Below, in pieces: positions 8,001 to 15,284 of a DNA stretch of 64,000 bases. The DNA is from Humibacillus xanthopallidus. Its GTDB lineage: Bacteria; Actinomycetota; Actinomycetes; Actinomycetales; Dermatophilaceae. Position 1 is the stretch's first letter, and the number at the start of each line of letters is the position of its first letter. The stretch spans positions 83,641 to 147,640 of the forward strand of contig NZ_VFPM01000006.1 of assembly GCF_006716675.1 (NCBI RefSeq). Reading direction: 5' to 3'. The notes beneath the pieces are model-generated. The model was not told the DNA's origin. It ran no database searches and saw only the letters and a program-made list of their open reading frames with translations. Both the position numbers and the translations under genes were made by a program.

Positions 8001-10203
8001 CACCGGGACGATGAGCATCGCGATCGGCAACGATCGGGTGTGGTGGGTCAACGCCGCCGCCCCGGCGGGTGGCGACGGTCGCTCCACGGCTCCGCTCACC
8101 ACGCTGACGACGCTCAACGGCGCCGGCGGATCGGGCGATGTCGACGGTCCCGGCGACTACCTCTTCGTCTACGCCGCGGCGGGGTCGTATGCCGGTGGGC
8201 TGGCTCTCGAGGCCAACCAGCGTCTCCACGGCCAGCGTCACGGGCTGACCGTGGGGGGCACGGTCCTCGTGCCCGCCGGCGCCACCGCCCCGACGATCAC
8301 CAACGCCGCGGGCAACGGGGTCACCCTCGCCAACGGCGTCGACGTGCAGGGCGTCACGGTGTCGGGCGCGTCGGCCGACGGCATCCACGGCGACAACGTC
8401 ACGACCGCCACCATCGGCAGCGCCGTCACCGTCAGCGGCAGTGGCGCCGACGGTATCGACCTCACGGGTGCGGCCACCGGCAGCATCGGCGTCGCCGCCA
8501 CCGTCACGGGCAGCACGGCCCGCTCGGTCAACGTCAGCAACCGCTCCGGTGGGACGACCTCCTTCACCGGCCCGATCAGCGGAACCGGCATCAACCTCGC
8601 GTCCAACACCGGGGCGACGGTCACCTTCAGCGCCGCGCTGACGATCTCGTCCGGCGGCACGAGCGCCTTCAGCGCCACGGGCGGCGGCACGGTCACCGCC
8701 TCCGACACGACGTCGACGCTGACGAGCACGACCGGATCGACCCTCGTCGTCGAGAACACGACGATCGGCGGGGCCGGCCTGAAGTTCCGCTCGATCAGCG
8801 CGAACGGCGCGGCGAACGGCATACGGCTCAACACCACCGGCAGCTCCGGTGGGCTGAGCGTGCTCGGTGGTGGCAACACGTCGCTTGGCGGCAACGCGAG
8901 CGGCGGAACGATCCAGAACACCACCGGCCCCGGGGTCTCCCTCACGAGCACGTCCTCGGTCAGCCTCAACAACCTCACGGTGAGCAACACTCCTGGCGCG
9001 TCGGGCATCAAGGGCACCGGCGTCGCCGGCTTCTCCTTCACCTACGGCACGGTCACGGGCAGCGGCTCAGCCGGGGGCGGTGCCGCCGGCGCGGTCGCGT
9101 CCAACATCGCCTTCGACGGCACCGGTGACGGGATATCCAACGTCAGCGGCGCTGTGACGGTGAGCAACTCGGTGCTCACGAGCGGCTACAACCACGGCCT
9201 GACGATCTACAACAACTCCGGGGTCATCTCCACCCTCACGGTGACGGGCAACACGATCACCAGCGCAGCCACCGCGGCTGGCTCGATCGGCAGCGGGGTG
9301 CTCGTCCAGGAGTTCGGCTCCGCCGGCACCGGTGCGACGATCACCACCGGCTCGATCTCGAGCAACTCGATCACGGGCTTCCCGAACGGCAGTGGCATCC
9401 GCCTGACCGGTGGCAACCCGACCTCCCTCGCGGCTCCCGTCTCGCAGATCGGCACGTCCGGCAGCCACTTCGCCATCACCGGCAACCTCGTTCACGGCTT
9501 CAGCACGTCGGTGCTCATGTCGACCGAGGCGATCATCGTGCTGGCCCAGGGCCGCGGCACGAGCTACATCGACGTCACCAACAACGGCACGGTCGCGAAC
9601 CCCGTCGGCCTGACCCAGGGCGACGGCATCTCCGTCAACGCCACGTGGCAGCACAACCTCACGTCCGCGATCACCGGCAACGTCATCGCGCCGGGCACCG
9701 GAGGCGTCGTCACCAACCGCGGCATCACGGGTGGCGCTGCAGCCGGCGGCATCCCCGGCGGCACCGGTGACACGGCGGTGCTCAACGCCACGATCAGCAA
9801 CAACACGGTGAGCCAGACGAGGGGCAACGGCATCTACTTCGTCGCTCGCGAGAGCAGCACGCTCCGCACGACGGTGCAGAACAACTCGGTCGCGGCCCCG
9901 ACCCTCATCGGTGCCGGCATCCGGTTCGACTCCGGCACGCCTGCCCCCAACAGCGTCAACGCCACGCTGTGCGCCCTGATCAGCGGCAACACGACGGCTG
10001 GGTTCTCGCCCAACCCGGGCATCGCGCTCCGCAAGGAGGGCACCGTCTCCAACGTCAACACCTTCGGGATCTTCGGCCTCAGCCCGTCGCCGACGACCAC
10101 GGCGCTCGAGACGACGAGCTACGTCGCCACCCAGAACCCCGCCAGCAGCGGAGGCGCGCTGCTCGTCTCGGCCCAGACCGGTTTCACCGCCTGCACGCCC
10201 TGA
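5077..10203 (+). CDS. Giant exported Ig-like/cadherin/beta-helix surface protein
   Basis: About 1,708 residues. The start ATG at 5077 follows GGAGG with a 5-nt gap and encodes a signal peptide ending near SAAAAP. Domains in order: residues ~34-143, three two-Cys modules with the pattern GxLRxV...C; five bacterial Ig-like (Big_5) repeats starting at about 144, 249, 355, 463 and 567, each opening with (S/T)xPxxGAxxV and containing VTFSEPV; two cadherin-like repeats at about 674 and 775 (VAENQPSG, VAENEPAA); a NDTDPEGDT Ig-like segment near 910; and from ~980 a Gly/Thr/Asn-rich right-handed beta-helix to the end. No LPXTG or membrane anchor is visible. It directly precedes three tail-collar genes, only 19 nt away, suggesting a shared transcript and a common extracellular structure or adhesin. 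Carbohydrate or calcium binding is inference from the domain families. Confidence 0.88.
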   Translation: MSRVSALLSRIAAACAVLLVAALLAPAGSAAAAPVAGEMSYACALKSNGVLRAVSSLSECKGNETKVTLKPGPAIFCVQPSGSTRLATKPKDCKSPATALTLPPTSGTVYFCAALPSGTLRYVTGPGQCLTGEVQVQVTPNDAAPSVTSTSPADGATHVATDVSPTVTFSEPVTATVGSFAFACDATPIPFAVSGSGGSTLTLDPTGSLPQGASCTVTVYAAGVTDVDSLDPPDNMVANRTFSFETDAAPSLVSSTPVDGAVGVATSTNIVLTFSEPVDVANGAFSLACGGPALPYTVTGSGTSTVTVNPDADLAQTATCTLTAPAADITDVDAGDPPNALTAAVDISFQTVDAAPTLVSISPADGATHVATDANIVMTFSEPVSVPNAGTFSLECPAGFPQGYTVLGLSGTTLTIDPAGPLPEGETCRFTGDASTITDNDAVDPPDNLTANIDASFTVDSPPAVVSTDPADNATNVPADQELTVTFSEPVTVSQSSFTLTCDSNPVAFTIGGTDTAVTLTPTSALPGTAACLLTVVAAQVSDADAGDPPDTMTANVTVSFTTVDTAPTVVSTSPTNGATDVASGATITVTFSEPVTADAGAFSLECPVATTTAFALSGSGTDWTLTPDAKLPAAVLCTLTIDGSKIHDTDTVDPPDEMVADVTVEFTVAANSAPTDLALSAATVAENQPSGTAVGTFSSTDPDPGDTFTYTLDAGPGDTDNGSFTIVGDKLRTAASFDFEAKASYSINVRTTDSAGNVFEKSFVITVTDVNEAPTDISLSNATVAENEPAATVVGSLTATDPDAGQSHTFTVVTTGCGGTYADGSSFTVTGGSLVTSAPLDYEAKSSYTVCVRVTDSGTPGLTFDELFTITVTNVNEAPVVGGDSYSGAIGNTLALRGVTATGPSTTLTGALPLANDTDPEGDTISVVAGTLATTGGGSVTINANGTFSYLPGVGDVGQTDTVTYTVTDGLLTSTGTMSIAIGNDRVWWVNAAAPAGGDGRSTAPLTTLTTLNGAGGSGDVDGPGDYLFVYAAAGSYAGGLALEANQRLHGQRHGLTVGGTVLVPAGATAPTITNAAGNGVTLANGVDVQGVTVSGASADGIHGDNVTTATIGSAVTVSGSGADGIDLTGAATGSIGVAATVTGSTARSVNVSNRSGGTTSFTGPISGTGINLASNTGATVTFSAALTISSGGTSAFSATGGGTVTASDTTSTLTSTTGSTLVVENTTIGGAGLKFRSISANGAANGIRLNTTGSSGGLSVLGGGNTSLGGNASGGTIQNTTGPGVSLTSTSSVSLNNLTVSNTPGASGIKGTGVAGFSFTYGTVTGSGSAGGGAAGAVASNIAFDGTGDGISNVSGAVTVSNSVLTSGYNHGLTIYNNSGVISTLTVTGNTITSAATAAGSIGSGVLVQEFGSAGTGATITTGSISSNSITGFPNGSGIRLTGGNPTSLAAPVSQIGTSGSHFAITGNLVHGFSTSVLMSTEAIIVLAQGRGTSYIDVTNNGTVANPVGLTQGDGISVNATWQHNLTSAITGNVIAPGTGGVVTNRGITGGAAAGGIPGGTGDTAVLNATISNNTVSQTRGNGIYFVARESSTLRTTVQNNSVAAPTLIGAGIRFDSGTPAPNSVNATLCALISGNTTAGFSPNPGIALRKEGTVSNVNTFGIFGLSPSPTTTALETTSYVATQNPASSGGALLVSAQTGFTACTP

Positions 10204-10222
10204 CCGACCAAAGGAGCACGTC

Positions 10223-10729
10223 ATGACTGAACCGTTCCTCGCAGAGATCCGGCTCATGAGCTTCCAGTTCGCCCCCAAGGGCTGGGCGCTGTGCAACGGG
10301 CAGCTGCTGCCGATCAACCAGAACCAAGCGCTCTTCGCACTGCTCGGCACGACCTACGGCGGCAACGGCCAGACCACCTTCGCCCTGCCCAACCTCCAGG
10401 GGCGCGTCCCGCTCCACCGCGGGAACGGGCACACCCAGGGCGAGGTGCAGGGGGAGCAGACGCACACCCTGTCGGTCGCCGAGACACCCGGCCACACGCA
10501 TACCGTGACCGGCACGAGCACGCAGGCCACGACGCCCGTGCCGGGCAACACCGTCACTCTGGGCACGAGCGTCGGGGCCGCGGCCTACCAGGTGCCCGAG
10601 GGCTTTGTCGCGATGAGCAACGGGTCGATCTCACCCTCCGGTGGGAGTCAGCCGCACCCGAACATGCAGCCCTACCTCACGCTGAGCTTCTGCATCGCCC
10701 TCCAGGGCATCTTCCCGTCGCAGAACTGA
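10223..10729 (+). CDS. Phage tail-collar domain protein (MdpB-like), copy 1
   Basis: A 168-residue tail-collar/microcystin-dependent-protein family member, preceded by AAAGGAG. The N-terminal half carries the family core APKGWALCNGQLLPI ... LFALLGTTYGG ... TFALPNLQGRVPLH. The middle has HTHT, the HxH motif that in phage short tail fibres binds metal on the trimer axis, and the C terminus reads QPHPNMQPYLTLSF ... GIFPSQN. There is no signal peptide or membrane segment. It is the first of three tandem paralogues behind the giant surface protein. There are no capsid, terminase or other phage genes nearby, so this is a domesticated fibre-like module and not a prophage remnant. The biological role of such proteins is not established. 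Confidence 0.85.
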   Translation: MTEPFLAEIRLMSFQFAPKGWALCNGQLLPINQNQALFALLGTTYGGNGQTTFALPNLQGRVPLHRGNGHTQGEVQGEQTHTLSVAETPGHTHTVTGTSTQATTPVPGNTVTLGTSVGAAAYQVPEGFVAMSNGSISPSGGSQPHPNMQPYLTLSFCIALQGIFPSQN

Positions 10730-10781
10730 CCCATCCCCGCACCGACCCACAGACCGAGCACGACCCTCTGAAGGAGGCGAC

Positions 10782-11294
10782 ATGTCACAGCCGTACGTCG
10801 GCGAGATCCGAATGTTCGGAGGCAACTTCGCGCCATCGGGCTGGATGTTCTGCGAGGGGCAGCTCATGCCCATCTCCGAGAACGAGACGCTCTTCAACCT
10901 CATCGGCACGACCTACGGGGGGGACGGCCAGTCCACCTTCGCCCTGCCCGACCTGCGCGGCCGGGCGCCCCTGCACCAGGGTGGCGGCTTCGTCCTCGCG
11001 CAGACCGGTGGCACCGAGACGGTCACCCTGACGACGGGCCAGATGCCGGCCCACACCCACGGCGTGCTCGGCAGTGCCGCAGGCGCGGCGGGCACGAGCG
11101 CGGCGGGCAACATCCCCGGCGCGATGGCGGGTGTCACGACCTACGCCTACGGCAGCGACCAGCCGACGACCCCTCTCGCGCCCGGCACCATCGGGCCCGC
11201 GGCGGGGGGCAACCAGCCCCACGACAACATGCAGCCCTACCTCTGCATCAGCTTCATCATCTCGCTCTTCGGCATCTTCCCTTCCCAGACCTGA
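10782..11294 (+). CDS. Phage tail-collar domain protein (MdpB-like), copy 2
   Basis: A 170-residue paralogue of the genes on each side, with its own GAAGGAGG ribosome-binding site. The same core is present (APSGWMFCEGQLMPI, LIGTTYGGDGQSTFALPDLRG, HTHG, QPHDNMQPYL ... GIFPSQT). It differs most in the central variable segment between HTHG and QPH, where it is Ala/Gly-rich. Three non-identical copies with conserved ends and diverged centres suggest a hetero-trimer or alternative tips, but this is inference. The gap to copy 1 is 52 nt and to copy 3 only 9 nt. Confidence 0.85.
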   Translation: MSQPYVGEIRMFGGNFAPSGWMFCEGQLMPISENETLFNLIGTTYGGDGQSTFALPDLRGRAPLHQGGGFVLAQTGGTETVTLTTGQMPAHTHGVLGSAAGAAGTSAAGNIPGAMAGVTTYAYGSDQPTTPLAPGTIGPAAGGNQPHDNMQPYLCISFIISLFGIFPSQT

Positions 11295-11303
11295 GGAGCC
11301 ATC

Positions 11304-11822
11304 ATGACCGACCCCTTCGTCGCCGAGATCCGCATCTTCGGCTTCAACTTCGCCCCCAAGGGCTGGGCCTTCTGCGACGGCCAGCTCATGCCGATCTCGC
11401 AGAACACCGCCCTCTTCTCCCTCCTCGGCACGACCTACGGAGGAGACGGCAAGTCCACCTTCGCGCTGCCGAACCTCCAGGGCAGCGTGCCGCTCCACCC
11501 CGGTCAGGGGCCCGGCCTGTCGCTCTACGACCTCGGGCAGACCGGTGGCTCCGAGACGGTCACGCTGCTCCAGAGCGAGGTGCCGTCGCACACCCACGAT
11601 CTCAACGCGTCGGCTTCGGAGGCCGTCGCGACCTCTCCGGAGGGGCAGCTCTTCGCCGCGGGGCAGGGGGTCGCGGAGTTCGCGCCACCGGGGTCTGCGG
11701 TGACACTCGCGCCGCAGATGGTCACGCCCGTCGGCGGCAACCAGCCCCACAACAACATCCAGCCGTCGCTCACCCTGAGCTTCTGCATCGCGTTGCAGGG
11801 CGTCTTCCCGCCGCGCTCCTGA
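11304..11822 (+). CDS. Phage tail-collar domain protein (MdpB-like), copy 3
   Basis: A 172-residue member with the same architecture as copies 1 and 2: APKGWAFCDGQLMPI, LLGTTYGGDGKSTFALPNLQG, HTHD, QPHNNIQPSLTLSF and a GVFPPRS terminus. GAGGAG precedes the ATG. It carries a short insertion after VPLH (GQGPGLSLYDLG) that the others lack. It is followed after 7 nt by the GNAT gene, so the run of adhesin, three collar genes and GNAT reads as one operon. No secretion signal is visible; how the protein would reach the surface is unknown. Confidence 0.85.
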   Translation: MTDPFVAEIRIFGFNFAPKGWAFCDGQLMPISQNTALFSLLGTTYGGDGKSTFALPNLQGSVPLHPGQGPGLSLYDLGQTGGSETVTLLQSEVPSHTHDLNASASEAVATSPEGQLFAAGQGVAEFAPPGSAVTLAPQMVTPVGGNQPHNNIQPSLTLSFCIALQGVFPPRS

Positions 11823-11829
11823 CCGCCGT

Positions 11830-12342
11830 ATGCCGCCCGCCCCACGTGCCGTGCCAGCGTCGGTGACGCTTCGTCCCGTCACCGACGACGACCGCGAGTT
11901 CCTCTGTGCCGTGTACCGATCCACCCGGGAGCCGGAGCTCGCGATGGTGCCGTGGGACGAGGCGACGAAGGACGCTTTCGTCGCGCAGCAGTTCACGGCC
12001 CAGGACCGATCCTGGGCGGCGCAACGTCCGGACACGGTGCGCGAGGTGGTGGTCATCGACGGGGTTCCGGCTGGGCGGCTCTACGTCGACCGCACGGCCG
12101 ACGAGATCCGCGTCGTCGACATCACCCTCCTGCCCGAGCACCGGGGGACGGGCGTGGGGGAGGCGCTGCTCCGACCGATCCTCGACGAGGGCGACCGTGA
12201 TGGGTTGCCCGTGACGATCCACGTCGAGCGACACAACCCGGCACTGCGGCTCTACGGCCGGCTCGGCTTCGAGGTCGTCGACGACCTCGGCGTCTACCTC
12301 TTCCTCCGGCGACCGAGCGGTCAGGCGAAGACGGCCTCGTAG
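11830..12342 (+). CDS. GNAT-family N-acetyltransferase in the tail-collar operon
   Basis: A 170-residue acetyltransferase. Motif A for acetyl-CoA is visible in VVDITLLPEHRGTGVGEALLRPI (near residue 98-118, with RGTGVGEAL), and motif B follows as VERHNPALRLYGRLGFEVV. It starts 7 nt after the third collar gene, so translation is probably linked to that operon. A GNAT partner beside MdpB-like genes suggests that it modifies a component of the system, such as a collar protein or its glycan, but the substrate is unknown. Its last 22 nt overlap the convergent DUF6916-like gene. The first ATG is used here; in-frame GTG codons slightly downstream are alternatives. Confidence 0.85.
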   Translation: MPPAPRAVPASVTLRPVTDDDREFLCAVYRSTREPELAMVPWDEATKDAFVAQQFTAQDRSWAAQRPDTVREVVVIDGVPAGRLYVDRTADEIRVVDITLLPEHRGTGVGEALLRPILDEGDRDGLPVTIHVERHNPALRLYGRLGFEVVDDLGVYLFLRRPSGQAKTAS

Positions 12343-12620
12343 CGCTGCCGCCCGTCGACACCCGGCCCGATGGGCACGAGGAAAAGGTCGAGCCCGCCCA
12401 GCGACTCGTGGTCGAGCCGCAGGATCCTTTGTCGCACAGGGGGATTCGGCCCGCCGGCGAAGGTGAGCGTGAACTGCTCGCGCGTCGGGCCGCCCGCCCC
12501 ACGGCATACGTCGACGAGGGTGAGCCTGAAGTCGTCGCCCGCGGGCATGCTTGCGGTGAAAGGGGTCTCGAGGTGCGGCGTGAAGTCGGCTGCGGCTGCG
12601 GTGGCGAGGTCGAGGGTCAC
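12321..12620 (-). CDS. DUF6916-like small cytoplasmic protein
   Basis: A 99-residue protein without signal peptide, beginning MTLDLATAAAADFTPHLETP. A beta-rich pattern follows: FRLTLVDV, QFTLTFAGG, and a C-terminal motif LGGLDLFLVPIGPGVDGRQRYEAVF. This resembles the DUF6916 family, often found near tail-collar genes; I assign it by pattern memory. It overlaps the preceding minus-strand gene by 4 nt (ATGA), so the two are translationally coupled. Its end overlaps the GNAT gene by 22 nt in convergent orientation. The function is unknown; it may be a partner or chaperone of the collar proteins. Confidence 0.7.
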   Translation of the reverse strand: MTLDLATAAAADFTPHLETPFTASMPAGDDFRLTLVDVCRGAGGPTREQFTLTFAGGPNPPVRQRILRLDHESLGGLDLFLVPIGPGVDGRQRYEAVFA

Positions 12621-12991
12621 AGTCGGTTCACCACGGCCGTCCAGGTGGTGCCGTTGGATCCGGGCACGAGGTGCAGCGTCGTGGCCGCGAAGCCGGCCCG
12701 GCTCAGGCTCACGGTGCTCTCACGACCCGCGGCCGCCGAGGTGAGGCGCAGCGCGTAGCGGCGGTCGGAGCCAGGCGAGCCGGGCAGGTCGTCGACGGCG
12801 GCCAGGCGCACCGACCACGTCGACGTCGAGGACTTCGCGCTGAACGTGCTGCCGACGTAGGGGGTCCACCGCGACCTGCTGAGCGGGTCGGTCGGCGCCT
12901 TCGCCGCGAGCGCGGTGCCCGACGGCAGGGCAACCGCTGCGACGCTGACGGGGACGCTCTGCAGCACCCGACGACGACTGATGACGACCAT
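12617..12991 (-). CDS. Tat-exported DUF6916-like protein
   Basis: A 124-residue protein from the ATG at 12991; an in-frame GTG at 12997 is also possible. It opens MVVISRRRVLQSVPVSVAAV, a twin-arginine signal with SRRRVLQ followed by a hydrophobic stretch and AxA. The mature region (VGSTFSAKSSTSTWSVRLAAVDDL ... RYALRLTSAAAG ... AATTLHLVPGSNG) has the same strand order as the downstream DUF6916-like protein, so the pair looks like an exported and a cytoplasmic version of one fold. It is the first gene of the two-gene minus-strand unit that converges on the collar operon. The function is unknown. Confidence 0.7.
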   Translation of the reverse strand: MVVISRRRVLQSVPVSVAAVALPSGTALAAKAPTDPLSRSRWTPYVGSTFSAKSSTSTWSVRLAAVDDLPGSPGSDRRYALRLTSAAAGRESTVSLSRAGFAATTLHLVPGSNGTTWTAVVNRL

Positions 12992-13090
12992 GTCCACCCG
13001 CCTATCCCTTCCCCGAGGCCACCCCTCCCGGGCGACCTCTCAGATCATCCCGTGGGAGGCGCGTCGCCGTCAGCAAAATGCCCCGACGGC

Positions 13091-13254
13091 GTCGGGAAGT
13101 GAGCACTCGACGCGAGAGTGCTTGACGCGAACCGCAATGTCGAGTGCCCAGTTCCCGACGGCCGCGCCAGGTCGAGTGCCCAGTTCCCCACGGCACCTCA
13201 AGGTCGAGTGCCCAGTTCCCGACGGGTCCCGGTGTGGGGAACTGGGCACTCGAC
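13091..13254. repeat. Cluster of five 21-nt intergenic repeats (family A)
   Basis: Copies of a 21-mer whose minus-sense form begins GTCGGGAAGTGGGCACTCG lie at 13091-13111 (-), 13139-13159 (+), 13171-13191 (+), 13203-13223 (+) and 13234-13254 (-), with one to three mismatches. The last two form an inverted pair with a 10-nt loop. The cluster fills most of the non-coding gap between the Tat-exported gene and the small membrane protein gene. Other copies are at 22381-22466 and 48785-48805. Confidence 0.9.
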
Positions 13255-13281
13255 GAGAGGGTCGAGAGTGAGAGGAGCCGG

Positions 13282-13518
13282 TCAGGCCGTGATCTCGGGG
13301 AGCGCGCTCTTGCGGCCGCGGGCGAAGTAGCTGATCGGGCCGACGAAGTTGACGAGGATGACCGCCGCCCACTTGCCCTTGCTGCCGTTGATCTGGTCAG
13401 CCGGTCGGCGCAGCAGGTCGACGTAGGCCGCCGTTGCGAGAGCCACCTCGACGACCCCCAGCGCGACCACGGCCTTGCGCTGGCCGCTGGTGAGGTCTGC
13501 CCACTTCTTCTTCGCCAT
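13282..13518 (-). CDS. PLDc_N-like small two-helix membrane protein
   Basis: A 78-residue protein with two hydrophobic helices (VVALGVVEVALATAAYVDLL and WAAVILVNFVGPISYFA), the second ending in the short motif GPISYFARGRK. This matches the PLDc_N (phospholipase D N-terminal-like) small-protein pattern, in which a two-helix unit stands alone with no catalytic domain. The ATG at 13518 has GAGGTGGA a few bases upstream and is preferred over an in-frame GTG at 13527. It lies in the cytoplasmic membrane; its function is unknown. Confidence 0.7.
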   Translation of the reverse strand: MAKKKWADLTSGQRKAVVALGVVEVALATAAYVDLLRRPADQINGSKGKWAAVILVNFVGPISYFARGRKSALPEITA

Positions 13519-13678
13519 CGTCTCCACCTCTCTCGCGGGCCACGACGGCCCTCTCTCCTGCCTAGCACGCGGGCGCCGGTCCGGCCCACCGGTGTGAGCG
13601 ACGAGACGCCACAGGCCCCTGCCGGGCCTGCCAATGCGGTGTCACGCTGGAAGGGTCAGGCCCACCGGAGGAGTCACC

Positions 13679-14377
13679 ATGAAACGCGCATGTGCCATCG
13701 TCGCAGCCGTCGCTCTCCCACTCGCTCTCGGGCCGCTCGTGGCGGGGCCTGCCGGGGCCGCGCAGCCCCGGATCTACCACACCATCAGCAGCACCCACGG
13801 CTCTGCCAACCTCGTCGTGACGCAGGGGTGCGAGGTCTCCGAGGTCTACGTGTCGTCGAGCAAAGCCATGTATGCCGCCCAGCCGGGTCCCGTCGGCAAG
13901 CAGGGGCTGACGGGTGTCTTCGTCCGCGTCACCGACGTCTGTGCGTCCTCGCATGCGCTCGCCTCGGCCCCTGCCGCCGGCGGTGGTGGGAGCGTGGTCT
14001 TCGAGGCCGACGTGCAGAACAGCGCACCGCTCGTCGTCGACGCGCGCCTGACCAAGGCCTCTGTGACCACCGACCTGCCCGGCACGGACGGCAACGGTGA
14101 CCCGGTCACGGTCCACCTCGTCGCGCGCTGGACGGGAACCGGGCCCCTGGAGCACTCGACCGTCAGCACGCACACCCACTTCGGCGACGGCAACGTCAGC
14201 GCGAACGACAACAACCTCCGCCGCGCGGCCGTCGCCTCGGTCTCGGTGCAGGTCGCCGGGCGCAGCATCACCGGACGGACCGACGATGCCGGCCTCGAGC
14301 AGGTCAAGTCGCACTGCATCGAGGTGCCGCGGCCCGGCGCGATCGACTTCTACCCTTGCTTCGGCTTCCCCGGCTGA
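13679..14377 (+). CDS. Exported hypothetical protein
   Basis: A 232-residue secreted protein. The ATG at 13679 follows GGAGGAG and begins a standard signal peptide (MKRACAIVAAVALPLALGPL, then AGPAGAAQP). The mature protein is beta-rich with four Cys (QGCEV, TDVCASS, KSHCIEV, FYPCFGF), suggesting disulphides. I recognise no family. It is monocistronic, convergent with the formate/nitrite transporter gene, and the two stops are only 17 nt apart. Confidence 0.75.
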   Translation: MKRACAIVAAVALPLALGPLVAGPAGAAQPRIYHTISSTHGSANLVVTQGCEVSEVYVSSSKAMYAAQPGPVGKQGLTGVFVRVTDVCASSHALASAPAAGGGGSVVFEADVQNSAPLVVDARLTKASVTTDLPGTDGNGDPVTVHLVARWTGTGPLEHSTVSTHTHFGDGNVSANDNNLRRAAVASVSVQVAGRSITGRTDDAGLEQVKSHCIEVPRPGAIDFYPCFGFPG

Positions 14378-14394
14378 GCCGGACGCCGGTCGCG

Positions 14395-15255
14395 TCAGCC
14401 GGCGGGGGTCTCGGGGTGGCGACGGAGGTAGGACGCGTCGTCGTTGACGTAGGCGTAGTAGAGGCCGATGAGCACGCCGCCGCCGATGAAGTTGCCGACG
14501 AGCGCGATGGCGACGTTGCCGGCGGCGAGCCCGATGTCGAGCCCCTCCTGCAGGCCGACGATCGTGAAGAGGACGGTGTTGGCGACCGAGTGCTCGAAGC
14601 CCATGAACGCGAAGATCGCGACGGCGACGACCATGACGAGGCTCTTCGTCAGGTCGTCGCGGATGAGGCCGTTGTAGACGAGCAGCACCGCGATGTTGAT
14701 CATGAAGTTGCAGAGCACGGCTCGCATGAACAGGTCGCTCCAGCCCGACGGCCCGGCGGAGACGTAGGCGAGCTTCGTGTCGACGGCGTGCTGCATGAGC
14801 GGCATCGCGGTGCGCGTGACGGTGCTGAAGAGAAAGGGCAGCGCGACGAAGAAGCCGCCGATGGCGTTGCCGAGGTAGCAGAGGCCGAGGAGGCGCAGTG
14901 CTCGCCGCCACGACGTGCGCCGGTGGTAGGCGCCGATCGAGACGATCATCATGTTTGACGTCAGCAGCTCGGACTTCGAGTAGTGGATGAAGACGAGGGC
15001 CCAGCCGAACGTCACGGCGCCGGCGAGACGCCCGAGCGTGATGAGCGACGAGCCGCCGACCTCCACCGCCTCGAAGGCCGCGACGACGGCATAGCTCGTC
15101 GCGTAGAAGAGGCCGATGATGATGCCCGCCATGGCGGCCCGCTGGAGGTAGCGGCGCGTCATCTCGCCCGACATCTCCACCTTGGCGTCGAGCGCGCCGA
15201 GCACCGTGCCGATGAAGTGCTTGCCCGGGAAGAGCGGGTTCGCCTGGGTCGTCAT
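14395..15255 (-). CDS. Formate/nitrite transporter (FNT) family channel
   Basis: A 286-residue integral membrane protein with six helices and the FNT signatures: AVLCNFMINIAVLL in the third-fourth helix region, FMGFEHSVANTVLF with the conserved His of the central pore, and NFIGGGVLIGLYYAY near the end. The family forms pentameric pores for formate, nitrite or hydrosulphide. The ATG at 15255 gives the usual FNT length. It lies 29 nt downstream of the ornithine aminotransferase gene on the same strand, so both may share a transcript. Which anion it carries cannot be told from the sequence. Confidence 0.88.
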   Translation of the reverse strand: MTTQANPLFPGKHFIGTVLGALDAKVEMSGEMTRRYLQRAAMAGIIIGLFYATSYAVVAAFEAVEVGGSSLITLGRLAGAVTFGWALVFIHYSKSELLTSNMMIVSIGAYHRRTSWRRALRLLGLCYLGNAIGGFFVALPFLFSTVTRTAMPLMQHAVDTKLAYVSAGPSGWSDLFMRAVLCNFMINIAVLLVYNGLIRDDLTKSLVMVVAVAIFAFMGFEHSVANTVLFTIVGLQEGLDIGLAAGNVAIALVGNFIGGGVLIGLYYAYVNDDASYLRRHPETPAG

Positions 15256-15284
15256 GCGATCACTGTGGCACGGGCCCTGCTGTC

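Noticed and set aside
4876..8388. A long minus-strand extension of the NYN gene
   Set aside because: The real start is the ATG at 4875, beside the conserved first strand; the upstream part is antisense to the 5077 adhesin and has low-complexity composition.
9067..10350. Long minus-strand frame over the end of the adhesin and first collar gene
   Set aside because: Shadow of the two + strand genes; Arg/Gly/Asp-rich and without a plausible start or ribosome-binding site.
10223..11822. Prophage tail genes
   Set aside because: Only tail-collar domains are present; no capsid, portal, terminase, integrase or lysis gene is visible in the flanking sequence, and the neighbours are an exported adhesin and a GNAT gene.
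13091..13254. Possible CRISPR array
   Set aside because: The 21-nt repeats have spacers of only 10-27 nt, occur in both orientations, and no cas gene is nearby.
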